Origin: Elymus sibiricus
Taxonomy: Eukaryota > Streptophyta > Magnoliopsida > Poales > Poaceae
NCBI GenBank assembly: GCA_039707655.1
Contig: CM077664.1
Coordinates: 121,680,485 to 121,744,484, forward strand
Length of the DNA: 64,000 nucleotides
Direction of reading: 5' to 3'
The notes below the pieces were generated by a model. That model was not told the DNA's origin. It made no database searches and saw nothing but the letters and a program-made list of their open reading frames with translations. Numbering within the stretch: position 1 is the stretch's first letter; every line of letters begins with the position of its first letter. A program made the translations under genes and the position numbers. Shown piece by piece: positions 53,414 to 63,722 of this stretch.

Positions 53414-55887
53414 CTATGCAGGAGAGAGGCCAGTGCCGATGGTGAAGGCAGGGCCTGAGCCGCTGCCGTCCACCGGCACCTTCTTTGTGTCGGCGTGGTC
53501 CTGAGAAAACATCTGCTTCTTCTTCGCGGGTGCGGCCTCATGAGGCTCGGCGGCATCCTTGTCGACAGGGTAGGCGGTGGCGGCGGCGGCCTTGTAGGCG
53601 CTCTTGAGGGAGCGGACTGCATCCTTCTTGTCGTAGCAGACAGTGATGATGCCGCTGCAGCCCGGCATCTTGAGGACGTTGTAGGCATGGTGGGTCGCCG
53701 CCATGAACTTGGCGAGAGCTGGGTAGCCCAAGATGGCGTTGTACGGCAGGCCGATGTGCGCCACGTCGAAGTCGATGAGCTCAGTATGGTAGTTCTTGCG
53801 GGTGCCAAAGTTGACGAGGAGGCGCACTTGGCCCAGAGGAATGGTGGAGCCATCGGTCACTCCGGAGAAGGGCCTGGTTGGCATCAGCTGGTTGTAAGGC
53901 ACTTGGAGCTGCTCGAAGGTCTCGATGGAGATCACGTTGAGGCCGGCACCTCCGTCGATGAGTGTCTTGGTGACAGCGACGTTGCTGATGGTGGGGGTGC
54001 ACAGCACGGGGACCGTGCCCGTGGCGCTTGAAGACTTGGGGTGGTCGTTGGAGTCGAAGGTGATGGCGTATTGGGACCACTTGAGGGGGCGAGAAGCTTC
54101 AGGCCTCGGGAGGGCAGCGCTCACCTCGCGAGAGAACAACTTGAAGTGGCAGTTGGATGCGGGAGCCTGAGCTCCGCCTAGGATGCAGGCCACTCCGTGA
54201 GGCTCTTGGTAGCCCCCGGCGTCTTGGTCGGGCTGGTTGCCATCATTCCGTCGTGATGTCGGCGGTAGTGGTGGAAGAGCAGCATTGGCCTGAGGGTGGG
54301 CCTCACGAGGTTGGTCACGCCAGGCGGCCTCGCGAGGCTGGTCGTGCCAGGCGGCCTCACGAGGCTGGTCGCGCCAGCCCTGGCAGAAGTTTCCATTGTT
54401 GTTGCGGTCTCCCCAGGGGCCGCCGTTACGGCCACCTCCGCGGTTGGTGCCGCGGTCGTTGCGGTCGCTGCGGCGACCAAGGCGCTCGTCACGAAGCAGC
54501 TTGAGCTCATGGCAGTCCTCAGTGCTGTGGGAGTGCGAGTTGTGGTAGGCGCAGAGAGGATGGTTATCTCTCTTGGGCTCGTCACGCTCACGACCGCAGT
54601 TTTGCTTGGGCTCCGCCGTGAGCACGGCAGGGCCCTTGCTCTTGGTATCCTTGCTCTTGGCCTTGGCGGTGTCCGGCACCGAGTCGGGGTCGTTGTGGAT
54701 GAAGAGGCGACCTTCCTCGGCCTTGGCGCACTTGTCAGCGAGGTCGAACAGCTCGAGCACGGAATCGAGCTCGTCGTTGATGGCGAGCTTCTCGCGCATC
54801 CGGACGTCCGTGACGCCGTTGGAGAACGCGGAGACCACTGCAGCCTCGGAGGCGCGCGGAATCTTGTTGCGCACTTGGCTGAAGCGCTGGATGTACTTGC
54901 GGAGGGTCTCATCAGGGCGCTGGCGCACAGCACACAGGTCGTTGAGCATGAGGGAGCGCTCGTGCGTGCCCTTGAAGTTGGCGATGAATTGCTGGCAGAG
55001 CTCGCCCCATGAAGAGATGGACGCCTCGGGGAGGTTCATGAGCCAGGAGCGCGGGCCATCCTTGAGGGCCATGGGGAACCAGTTCGCCATGACCTTGTCG
55101 TCGCCGTTCGCTGCCTCGATGCTCAGGGCATAGATCTGCAGGAACTCCGTGGGGTTGGGGGTGCCATCATAGCGCGGAGGCATGTCCGGCTTGAACTTGG
55201 TGGGCTACACCACATGGCGCAGGTCGCGGGTGAAGGCGCGGCAGCCCACGCAGCTGGAGGGGACGTCGCCGGCGAGGGCGGCGCGGTTCTGGCGACCGGC
55301 CGCCGCGACTTCTTGGATGGTCCTGTCTTGGCGTTGGCGCTGCTGCTCGAGGAGCACGGGCGCGTCAGGAGGCGCGCGCCGGACGATCTGGCAGCTGAGC
55401 TCGCCGTGGTCCGGAGAGGACGCGCCGCGGGATGGCTCGTGCGCCCGTGCGCCGCGATGGCATCGGGCATCTTCGCCATGCAGAGGAGGCGGAGGGGCGC
55501 ATCGTGCGCCACATCCCCGGCGCGAGACGGCGGAAGACGGACCGACTGAGAGGGCACCGGGGCGTTGCCTGCGGCATTGACGAGCTTGGCGATGCGGCCG
55601 AGCCAGGCGTCGTAGCCGGCGTCGGTGGGGTGGTAGCGCAGGAGCTCGCACGCCATGAACAGCGCGGCCTGCGGGGCCGGCGCATCGTGGCGAGCAAGCG
55701 ACGAGGCCGTGGCAGTGTGGCCGCCCGCCTGCACGGATGGGTGGAGGGAAGAGGCCTGCTGCTCCTTCGCAGCGGGGTCGGTAGCAGTGCCGGCGGCACG
55801 GCGTCGACGGTCGTCGCGGGCGACGGGCTCCGTCTAGGCCACCCTGGCAGCTCGGCGCGCGTAACGCTCACGGTGAGCATCGGCCAT
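53414..55887 (-). pseudogene. Tat-type gag-protease of T2
   Basis: The likely start is ATG at 55885-55887 (MADAHRERYARRAARVA), 33 bases after the primer site. A TAG near 55834 and frame changes between about 55190 and 55580 damage the N-terminal part. From 55183 the frame is open for 589 codons. It has the retrotransposon-gag block (LKDGPRSWLMNLPEASISSW, QFIANFKGTHERSLMLNDL, RFSQVRNKIPRA), then a CxxH-H-C zinc-knuckle variant (CAYHNSHSHSTEDC, near 54530). A short repeat of HDQPREAAW units follows near 54300-54370. Aspartic protease has LIDGGAGLNVISIETF (DGGA, near 53950). Ends at TAG 53414-53416, where CAG is usual. Packages the RNA and processes the polyprotein in intact relatives. Confidence 0.88.
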
Positions 55888-55919
55888 GGCGGCAAGGAGG
55901 TGGAAAGAACCGGGGCAGC

Positions 55920-55937
55920 CCCCTACCTGGCGCGCCA
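55920..55937 (-). other. Primer binding site of T2
   Basis: Minus-strand TGGCGCGCCAGGTAGGGG begins two bases after the LTR end at 55940. It fits a tRNA 3' end with TGG start; the tRNA is not identified. It defines 55940-56812 as the 5' LTR. Confidence 0.78.
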
Positions 55938-55939
55938 AA

Positions 55940-56812
55940 TGTCGGAGCCGGGACTCCGGGGATCTAGAGGTTTGAACACTGGGGGCGAGCTGGTTCTTTC
56001 CGACCAAAGGTGACCACGGCGAGGCTGCGGCGAGAGCGCTACGCGGGAGCATGACAGGGGACACGACGGTTACCCAGGGTCAGGCCACCTTGCGATGTAA
56101 AACCCTACTCCTGCTTGTGGTTGAGATTGCTGCGGGCAAGAGGATGCTCTCGCGTACAAGGTAGGAAGCAGAGGAGTCGATCCCCTCTACAATGGCAGCT
56201 CTACCCCTTTTATAGCCGCCCTGGTCCTCTTCCCCAAAACTTAGGCGGGAAGGGTTGCCACACTTGGCAGGTTTTGAAAGGGGACATGCGCTCAGTCTAT
56301 CCTGACTAAAGGCGGTCTTCGCCTGCAAAAGCATGATCTATGACGTGCCGGTGGGCTCGATGGTGACCTCCGCCCTGCGTGCCTCGCTGTCTCGGTCTTC
56401 TTTCACCAAACGGGCAGTCCTTGGGACTTGCTTTGGGGATGGGCAACTGGGGCTCCCCCTTTAGCACCAAAGAGGAAAGCTTCTTTATCTGCGCCTGCTG
56501 GCGTGGCCTCTGCCACCCTTCGTCATTACGCGCATCACCCACGTGATGGGCACAGGACCGCGCAGCCGACGTCAGGCTCGGGTGGCCACGGGCGGCCGCC
56601 TCGGGAGGCAGCCTCGCGAGGTGCCTGCTGCTGCCGCGGCTAAGTGCCGGCAGGTCGTGTCTTGAGGAGGGGTCCTCAGGAGGCCGGCGCCTCGGGAGAT
56701 GTCTTCGCTTTGCGGCACCCTTAGATGGGCCGCGTCTTGGGCCTTCGCCAAGCGTCGTTTCCTGGGCCGCAGGCAGACAAGCCGGGGTACCCTGGTTCCC
56801 AATGGCCCGACA
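55940..56812 (-). repeat. 5' LTR of element T2 (873 bp)
   Basis: Paired with 23476-24374. Ends TGTCGG...CCGACA are inverted. Followed by ACATC (56813-56817). Minus-strand TATA box at 56207-56214. Roughly 11 differences in the first 215 bases compared by eye (about 5%). Confidence 0.9.
56207..56214 (-). promoter_or_regulatory. TATA box in the 5' LTR of T2
   Basis: Minus-strand TATAAAAG, conserved in the other LTR at 23743-23750. Start of transcription expected about 30 bases toward gag. Confidence 0.65.
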
Positions 56813-57388
56813 ACATCTACTCTTAAGTATTTCAAGTGCAAAAGACGGGGGTCGTAGAACATACCTTCACGGTTGCGAATTTACACACTTCTCTTCCATA
56901 CTCTTGCATTCCTCGTTGTCCAGCATTGATCAACTCCTCTGAAAACCAAATGCAAACGAACTCCAACGGACAAGATAAAGAACAAGGGCAAAGCGAAGCT
57001 TATTCTATTTTTTTTGGTTTTTTGGGTTTTTGAAAACTAACTTGCAACCGAAAAATCACAAAGGCAAAAGAAAAATAAAAAGCAAAAGCAAATAAAAGCA
57101 AAGTGTTGGAACAAACCAACATGAGTGTTTTGAAGCTCCTCGAGCTTAAGTACAATCTCATTACAAATTATTCTCTAGAAAATTATCCTCGAGCTCCTCG
57201 AGCTTAAGTACAATCTCATTACAAATTATTCTCTAGAAGTGGTGATAACCTCCCCCAAGCTTAGGCTTTTGCAAGCCCAAACCGGTGAGATCATTGCGGC
57301 GGTTGGTCAGGAGCCAATCCTTGGCTCCAGTTGGAGAAGTTCATATTCATGTAGGCGGACGTGCCTCGAAGAGACTCGGCGAGGTTGC
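56813..57388 (-). other. Right part of the spacer of A, with first polypurine tract and direct repeat
   Basis: Begins with the T2 duplication ACATC. It contains a 47-bp direct repeat with 58-bp period (57134-57180 and 57192-57238) and the minus-strand tract AAGCTTGGGGGAG at 57250-57262. No ORF. It equals the start of the spacer found after the 3' ORF of F. Confidence 0.72.
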
Positions 57389-58372
57389 TCATATCTTGGA
57401 TAGAGCCCTGGAGGTTGTTGAGGTCCGCATAGGTGGTGTAGTCTCCTTGTTATTGCTGTCCTTGGGACTGCTCCTCTTCTTCGTCGGTGGCGAGTTCTTC
57501 TTCATCAACTTGTTCTGGTTCTGGGCCTTCTTGGTCAAAGGCTGCTTCTCCTTCCTATGCAACATAATGCAATTATCCATTCTTGATGGAAAAATGGTTA
57601 GGCATAGGAGTAGGCAACAAGTGTGCCACTCCAGGAATTCTAATGCAATGACGGCCATTACGACCACTACCATTCCAGCGCTAGTAAAAACACGAACATT
57701 AACAAGGGTGTTACCGACAATGGGGCGAAGATGATTGTAGTTGAGACCAACGGAGTTGGCCAACATGGTGATCACTCCTCCACACATGATTTGCTTGCTG
57801 CGCGAGGTGTAGCAAAAGTATCGCCCCTAAGTTGGGCGAATAACCGACGTCAAGGTTTGCTGCTTTCTCGAGAACTAGCATGGTCTCATCATTTACCTTA
57901 AAAACTTCTCCTCATTCCTGCAACGAGTTAGTGATAACATAATAGAAATAACGTATAGCAGGACTTTCAATGCAACTAGCTCTTGAGCCTGGCGTGCTCA
58001 TCAAATTAAAGGTTTGCCTCGGGTGCGGTTCAGTGTAATCATAAACATGGTGGATGTCATCATTATTGTTGGTGAAGCCAAAGTAATCACACCACTCTTG
58101 AAAAGTGATGTTGAAGTCTTGGTCCAGGAGACGGAAAGTGATCCTCTTCTCCTCATATGCATTGGGCATCAAACCAACTTTATGCGAGAGAGGACTAAGA
58201 AACTCAAGCGTCATGCGTTCATATGCCTCACATCCCTGATAAACAAAATGGTGCAACCCAGCATTATGACAAAGCAAATTGAAATCATGAGTAATACCTG
58301 GATTGGCGAGTGTGTTCGCGCAAGCCCACTTGGTTGCTTTGATCTTCCTTGAGCTTAGTTGCTGATAACCCA
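57389..58372 (-). pseudogene. Athila ORF1-type protein of A, C-terminal part
   Basis: Minus-strand blocks GITHDFNLLCHNAGLHHF and FNITFQEWCDYFGF resemble the 'Arabidopsis retrotransposon ORF-1 (ATHILA)' family. The second also matches the style of the B protein (LFRLYDRSYRMSLEEFCDA). A stop at 57912 and a frame change separate it from the downstream part (57787-57389), which has a hydrophobic segment VVVVMAVIALEF followed by a basic, Ser/Thr-rich tail. The N-terminus is cut at 58372 by B. In Athila this ORF lies between pol and the 3' LTR and is sometimes called env-like. Function unknown. Confidence 0.72.
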
Positions 58373-59776
58373 CAAGTATAGGGGATCGCAACAGTTTTCG
58401 AGGGTAGAGTATTCAACCCAAATTTATTGATTCGACACAAGGGGAGCCAAAGAATATTCGCAAGTATTAGCAGTTGAGTTGTCAATTCAACCACACCTGG
58501 AGACTAAATATCTGCAGCAGAGTGATCAGTAGCACAGTAGTATGATAGTTTGATAGCAGTAGCAATGATAGTAACAGTAGCAGTAACGGTAACAGCAGTA
58601 GTAGTAGCAATTGTAACAGCAGTAGCAACAGTAGTAACTTAGCAAGAACTATATGTGAAAAGCTCGTAGGCATTGGATCGGTGATATTCGTTGGATAACA
58701 TTCATCATGTAACAGTCATAACCTAGGGCGACGCAGAACTAGCTCCAATTCATCAATGTAATGTAGGCATGTATTCCGTATATAGTCATACGTGCTTGCG
58801 ATAAGAACTTGCATGACATCTTTTGTCCTACCCTCCCGTGGCAGCGGGGTCCATAAGAAAACTAAGGGATATTAAGGCCTCCTTTTAATAGAGAACTGGA
58901 ACAAAGCATTAACACTTAGTGAATACATGAACTCCTCAAACTACGGCAATCACCGGAAAGAATCCCAATTATTGTCACCTTGGGGTATGCGGATCATAAC
59001 ACATAGCAGGTGCGTATAACTTGCAAGATCGGATCAAGAACACAAATATATTGATGAAAACATAAAGGGTTCAGATCTAGAATCATGGCACTCGGGCCCT
59101 AGTGACAAGCATTAAGCATAGCAAAGTCATAGCAACATCAATCTCAGAACATAGTGGATACTAGGGATCAAGCCCTAAAAAAACTAACTCAATTACATGA
59201 TAAATCTCATCCAACTCATCACCGTCCAGCAAGCCTACGAAGGAATTACTCACTCCCGGCGGTGAGCATCATGAAATTGGTGATGAAGGATGGTTGATGA
59301 TGACGATGCCGGAAGATCCCCCTCTCCGGAGCCCTGAACGGACTCCAAATCTGGCCTCCCGATGAAGAACAGGAGGTGGCGGCGGCTCCGTATCGTGAAA
59401 CGCAATAAAACTTCCTCTCTTATTTTTTTCTCTAGAAAACTGAATTTATAGCATTGGAATTAGGTCAGACGGAGCCACGTGGGCCCCACGAGGTACCAGG
59501 GCGCGCCTGGGGGGGTGGTGCGCCCTGGTGCCTCGTGGGCACTGGGTGGCCCCCCTCCAGTAGTTCTTGATGCCAATATTTTTTATATATTCCATAAAAA
59601 ATTTCCAAAAAGTTTCATCCAATTCCAAGAACTTTGATTTTCTGCACAAAAATAACACCATGGCAATTCTGCTGAAAACAGCGTCAGTCCGGGTTAGTTC
59701 CATTCAAATCATGCAAATTAGGGGCCAAAACAGGGGAAAAAGTGTTTGGAAAAGTAGATACGACGGAGACGTATCA
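58373..59776 (-). repeat. 3' LTR of element B (1404 bp)
   Basis: Minus strand: begins TGATACGTCTCCGTCG and ends CTTGTGGGTTATCA. It has the hairpin (59485-59539), then TATAAATT (plus 59443-59450), the same order as F. A stretch of AGT/AGC/AAC triplets lies at about 58552-58640. Confidence 0.88.
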
Positions 59777-59777
59777 A

Positions 59778-59790
59778 CTCCCCCAAGCTT
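59778..59790 (-). other. Polypurine tract of B
   Basis: Minus-strand AAGCTTGGGGGAG one base before the LTR. Identical 13-mer to those of F and A. Confidence 0.85.
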
Positions 59791-61914
59791 AACTCATTGC
59801 TTGTCCTCAAGCAATTCAGTTGACAAACTGAAAGTGATAAAGAAAAACTTTTACAAACTCTTTTGTTCTTGTATCTATATATGCTTAAATAGTAACCAAG
59901 TTTTCAGCAAAGATTATAACTAACCATGCAAATGATAACTCTTAGAAATTATATTCACTCATATCAATGGCATAATCAACTAGCGAGCAATAATAAGATA
60001 TCTCAAATGCCAACACTTTGTCAAAACAATCATGATATAATATGACAACATGGTATCTAGCTAGCCCTTTCTGAGACCGCAAAACATAAATGCAGAGCAC
60101 CTCCAAAGTTCAAGCAGCGACTAAACATTGTAATTCATGGTAGCAGAGATCCAGTCATGATGCACACAACATTAACTATACACGATGCATGAGAATGACA
60201 ATAGTGCTCTCAGATCTGGTGCTTGTTTGAGAAGGTGATGACTCAACAATAAAAGTAAAATAACATAAAAGTAAATAGATAGGCCCTTCATAGAGGGAAG
60301 CATGGATTTGCAGAGGTGCCAGAGCTCGACGCTTAAATCAGAGATAAATAAAATTTTGGGAGGTATGCCTTTCCTGTCAACGTCACGACCGAGTTTTCAA
60401 TATCTTCCATGCTAAATACATTAGCGGCGGTTCCCAAGCGGTAAAGTAAAGTTTACTCCCCCTCCACCAACAATCACAAGCCATGGCTAGCCGAATCCTC
60501 GGGTGCCCTCCATACCCACAACTTTCCGGGGGAGTTTGTTTTATTATTTTGCATTTTTAATGATGGGACCGGGCATCCCGATTACCAGCCCCTCTCGTGC
60601 AAGGACAAGTGAGTAAACACTCGTCATGAGAATAACCCGCTTAGCATGGAAGATACTGACCGCCCCCTGTCGCTCCATGAGCGGTACGGGCAGACAAAAC
60701 AGATGTTCATTTGAATATTTAGAGGTGGCACATGCAAATTTACTTAGAACGGCAGAGTAATACCGCATATAGGTAGATATAGTGGACTCATCTGGAATAA
60801 CTTTGGTTTAAGGATTTTGATGCACAAGCAGTATTCCCGCTTAGTACAGGCGAAGGATAGCATATAGGTAGATATAGTGGACTCATCTGGAATAACCAGC
60901 TAGAGAGCGAAAATGGTCATAATGATGCATTATGAATAATCAACATTGAATACTAGCATGAGTAGGATATAAACACCATGAACATAAATATCGTGAAGGC
61001 TATGTTGGTTTTGAATCAACTACATGCGTGAACATGTGCCAAGTCAAGCCACTTGAAACATTCAGAGGAGGATACCATATCATCATACTACATCACAATC
61101 ATTTTAATGCATGTTGACACTCAAGATAAATCATTATCCACTCCTAGCTACTTAAGCATGGCATGAGCAACTATAATCTCTAATTGTCATCATAAACATG
61201 TTCAATCATAACATGCTGAATCATGGGTACTGAGTTAAACATATTTACAAAAACAAAGAACAAGTTGAGTTCATACCTGCTTTTCCTTGCCACAGTCACT
61301 TCATCAAATCATCATCATTATTGCCTTTCACTTGCATGACCGAATAATATGAAAAAAAAATAGTGCAAGTGTGCCGTGGACTAAGCTGGAATCTGCAAGC
61401 ATTTTATTCAAAGGAGAAGACAAGGTAAAATGGGCTCTTTGTTAGATCAACAATAACGCCTATGAGAGCCACTCAACATTTTCATCGTGGTCTTCTCCTT
61501 ACAATGACTCAACAAAAGAAAAGAAAAGAATTTCAGAGAAACACGCTAAAATATTTTTGGAGTTTTTAGTTTTCTGAAAAAAGCAAAAAGAAGAAAACGA
61601 AAAACGAGAAAAGAAAACCATTTACACGGGAGAGCTCCCAACAAGCAAAAGAAGAAATGGGAAATCTTTTTGGGTTTTCTTTTAATTTTATGACTAACTA
61701 AGCTAGAAAGAAAAACCGAAAAGAAACTAGAAATGTTTTTGGATTTTCTCAAAGTTTTTCAAACACACAAGAAGAAAGCGAGAAAATAAAACTAGCATGG
61801 ATTATACAATGAAAAAGTATGAACACCGACAACTGGAATGAAATGTGTGAACATGAATGTAATGTCGGTGAGAAATACGTACTCTCCCAAGCTTAGGCTT
61901 TTGCCTAGCTTGGT
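59791..61914 (-). other. Spacer of B between its two polypurine tracts
   Basis: AT-rich, no credible ORF. A direct repeat of about 38 bp with 95-bp period lies at 60765 and 60860 (GCATATAGGTAGATATAGTG). About 61500-61800 is made of A-rich purine runs. The second tract, shorter than usual (AAGCTTGGGAG, plus 61884-61894), stands just after the ORF. Confidence 0.65.
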
Positions 61915-62976
61915 CTACTGCCATGGCTGTCCTGGATAGTAATCGAAATGGTAGCTCGTAGAGGCGTTCTGAGCCGCCTCCTCAGCCTGACGAGCAGCCT
62001 CGACAGCCACCTTGTACTCGTGCACCTCACTCTCATGAAGAAAGTATCTCTGTCTGCTCTAAAAATCAAAAAGAGGGCAGGAGCAGGCAAAACAACATAC
62101 ACATATCAAGATTTATTAAAAACTAGGTTATATTCATATCCCTGTGCATTGCGTTTCAAAAAGCTTGTGTTCTCGCATTGCCTCGAAGTTCAAATATTTG
62201 TAAGGTAAGAGGGGATCATCGGATTTGGGCGAAACCCTTAACCTAGCAGCTACGCGGGAGGCATAAACTCCTCCATACAAATCACCATTACCCGCGTTAC
62301 GCTGCAGCCTATGTGCAACAATAGCCCCAAGATTATAATACTTGCTACCGGTCATAGCCGTATGAATAAGACTCAGATCAGGGGCGCAAAGCGTACTGCA
62401 GTCCTGTTTACCCACAATGCATTTACCATTAAAGAGTGCAAAATATCGAATAGCAGGAAAATGAATGCTAACTATTCTAGCCTGCGTAACTCCCCTATCC
62501 TCACCATTGCAAAGGCTATTAAGAAATGGCTCATAATCAGATGTTGGTGGTTCTTCTAACGAGCCCCAATATGGAATTTTGCATGCATCACAGAATTCTT
62601 CTAGAGACATTCTATAGGATCTGTCATAGAGGCGAAATAAAACTCTAGAAGTGTGCGGATGATACTCAAAGTGTTGAGTAAATGAATGAGTGAGGTAATA
62701 GTGCTATGGTGGCTTATTTGCGATGAAGGCGGAGAGATCGGCGTTGTGAATATATTGGTCAAATTCTTCCTTGATGCCCACACCTAGCATGAACTCGTTG
62801 CACACCCATTTACATGATTTTGCTTCGGCACCTCGCACCGAACTTGCCATTGGTTCAACGTAAGATTGGCCTGCGGGGTCTTCGCTAGATGATGCCTCGG
62901 TGGACCTTCTCCTCGAAGAACTTCTCCAGAGGAAATTCATTTTCCTATGAACAAATTTCTGAAAATTTTGGGTCAC
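61915..62976 (-). pseudogene. ATHILA ORF1-type protein of B
   Basis: One frame runs from ATG near 62940 or 62976 to a stop at 62134, broken by TAG at 62704-62706. The start is Arg/Ser rich (FLWRSSSRRRSTEASSSEDP). The conserved core follows: HFEYHPHTSRVLFRLYDR, SLEEFCDACKIPYWGSLEEP, ARIVSIHFPAIRYFALF, YYNLGAIVAHRLQRN. A separate exon-like piece (62058-61915) in another frame encodes SRQRYFLHESEVHEYKV and ends SYHFDYYPGQPWQ before TAG, so the end is either frame-shifted or spliced. This is the Pfam ATHILA ORF-1 family. Same position as the 171-aa ORF of F and the ORF of A. Function unknown. Confidence 0.75.
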
Positions 62977-63722
62977 AAAATGATATCAATAAAACTTCAC
63001 AAGATTGATAGCAACTACTCATATGGATGTCTAGAGGCTATATCAAGCATTCAAACTACTTGGAACTCGAAGAATTCAACATGCAAGCTCATTTTCAGTA
63101 GCACCAACAGTAGCTAATTATGCAAAATATAATCCACTAAAACAAAAACTAATTGGAGCAATGGAGGAGTCACATACCAAGGAGCAATCTCCCAAAACAG
63201 TTTCGGAAACGGAGCTCCGAGCAAAGATATCGAAAATTTCAGGGTTGTGAGCAAGAACACGAGAGAGAGAGCTACCAGAAATTTTTGCTAGAGGTAAGAG
63301 ACGAAGTGAGCTAAAGGGATAAGTGAGGGGGCCCTTGTGGGGCCCACGAGGTACCACGGCACGCCAGGGGGGGTGGCGCGCCCTGGTGCCTCGTGGGCAC
63401 CTGGGGCACCCCCCCTGGTATGATTTTTATGCCAAAAATTCTTAAATATTCAATAAAAATTCATGTGAAAATTTCAAATCATTCTGAGCACTTTTATTTC
63501 TGGGCACTTTTTTATTGCACGGATAATTCAGAAAACAGGATAATCATGGCATTTTATTTTATTTAACTAAAAATAACAGAAAATCAAAGTGGGTACAGAA
63601 AGTTGTGCTTACTAAATTCATCGACCACATGCCTCTCAAAAAGAATCCATTAATAAGGTTGATCAGGTCTTATTAACAAACCATTTCCGAGTAACATGAA
63701 ACCGAAGAACTTTCGTATAACA
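62977..63722 (-). other. Spacer of B between protease and 3' ORF, with LTR-type hairpin
   Basis: Minus strand: AT-rich sequence after the protease stop, then a hairpin at 63343-63397 that copies the LTR hairpin, then a CT-rich stretch leading to the ORF. No clear TATA box. RT and integrase, expected here in a full Athila element, are absent. Confidence 0.7.

Larger units (their letters stand above)
23476..56812 (-). mobile_element. Element T2: Tat-type Ty3/Gypsy with antisense ORF, carrying nested F and K
   Basis: LTRs at 23476-24374 and 55940-56812 have ends TGTCGG...CCGACA and a matching ACATC duplication. Gag (55887-53414) and pol (53413-50304) are on the minus strand. On the + strand an accessory ORF runs toward pol (24601, interrupted, 45905-49079). 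Sense pol plus an antisense ORF next to the 3' LTR is the plan described for the Tat lineage. Many stops and frameshifts and roughly 5% LTR difference over the first 215 bases make this an older insertion than F and K inside it. Confidence 0.9.
21304..58372 (-). mobile_element. Element A: Athila-type Ty3/Gypsy, split by T2 and by B
   Basis: Two pieces belong together: 21304-23475 and 56813-58372. They join across the T2 insertion at the duplicated ACATC. On the minus strand the order is an Athila-type ORF (58372 to 57389), a first AAGCTTGGGGGAG tract (57250-57262), a 1.6-kb spacer, a second identical tract (22302-22314) and a 3' LTR. F shows the same order. The upstream half was displaced to the right by insertion of B at 58373 and lies beyond the window. 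Confidence 0.78.

Noticed and set aside
58552..58640. Coding poly-Leu frame (58482-58673, minus strand)
   Set aside because: Produced by triplet repeats in the B LTR; no start context or domain.
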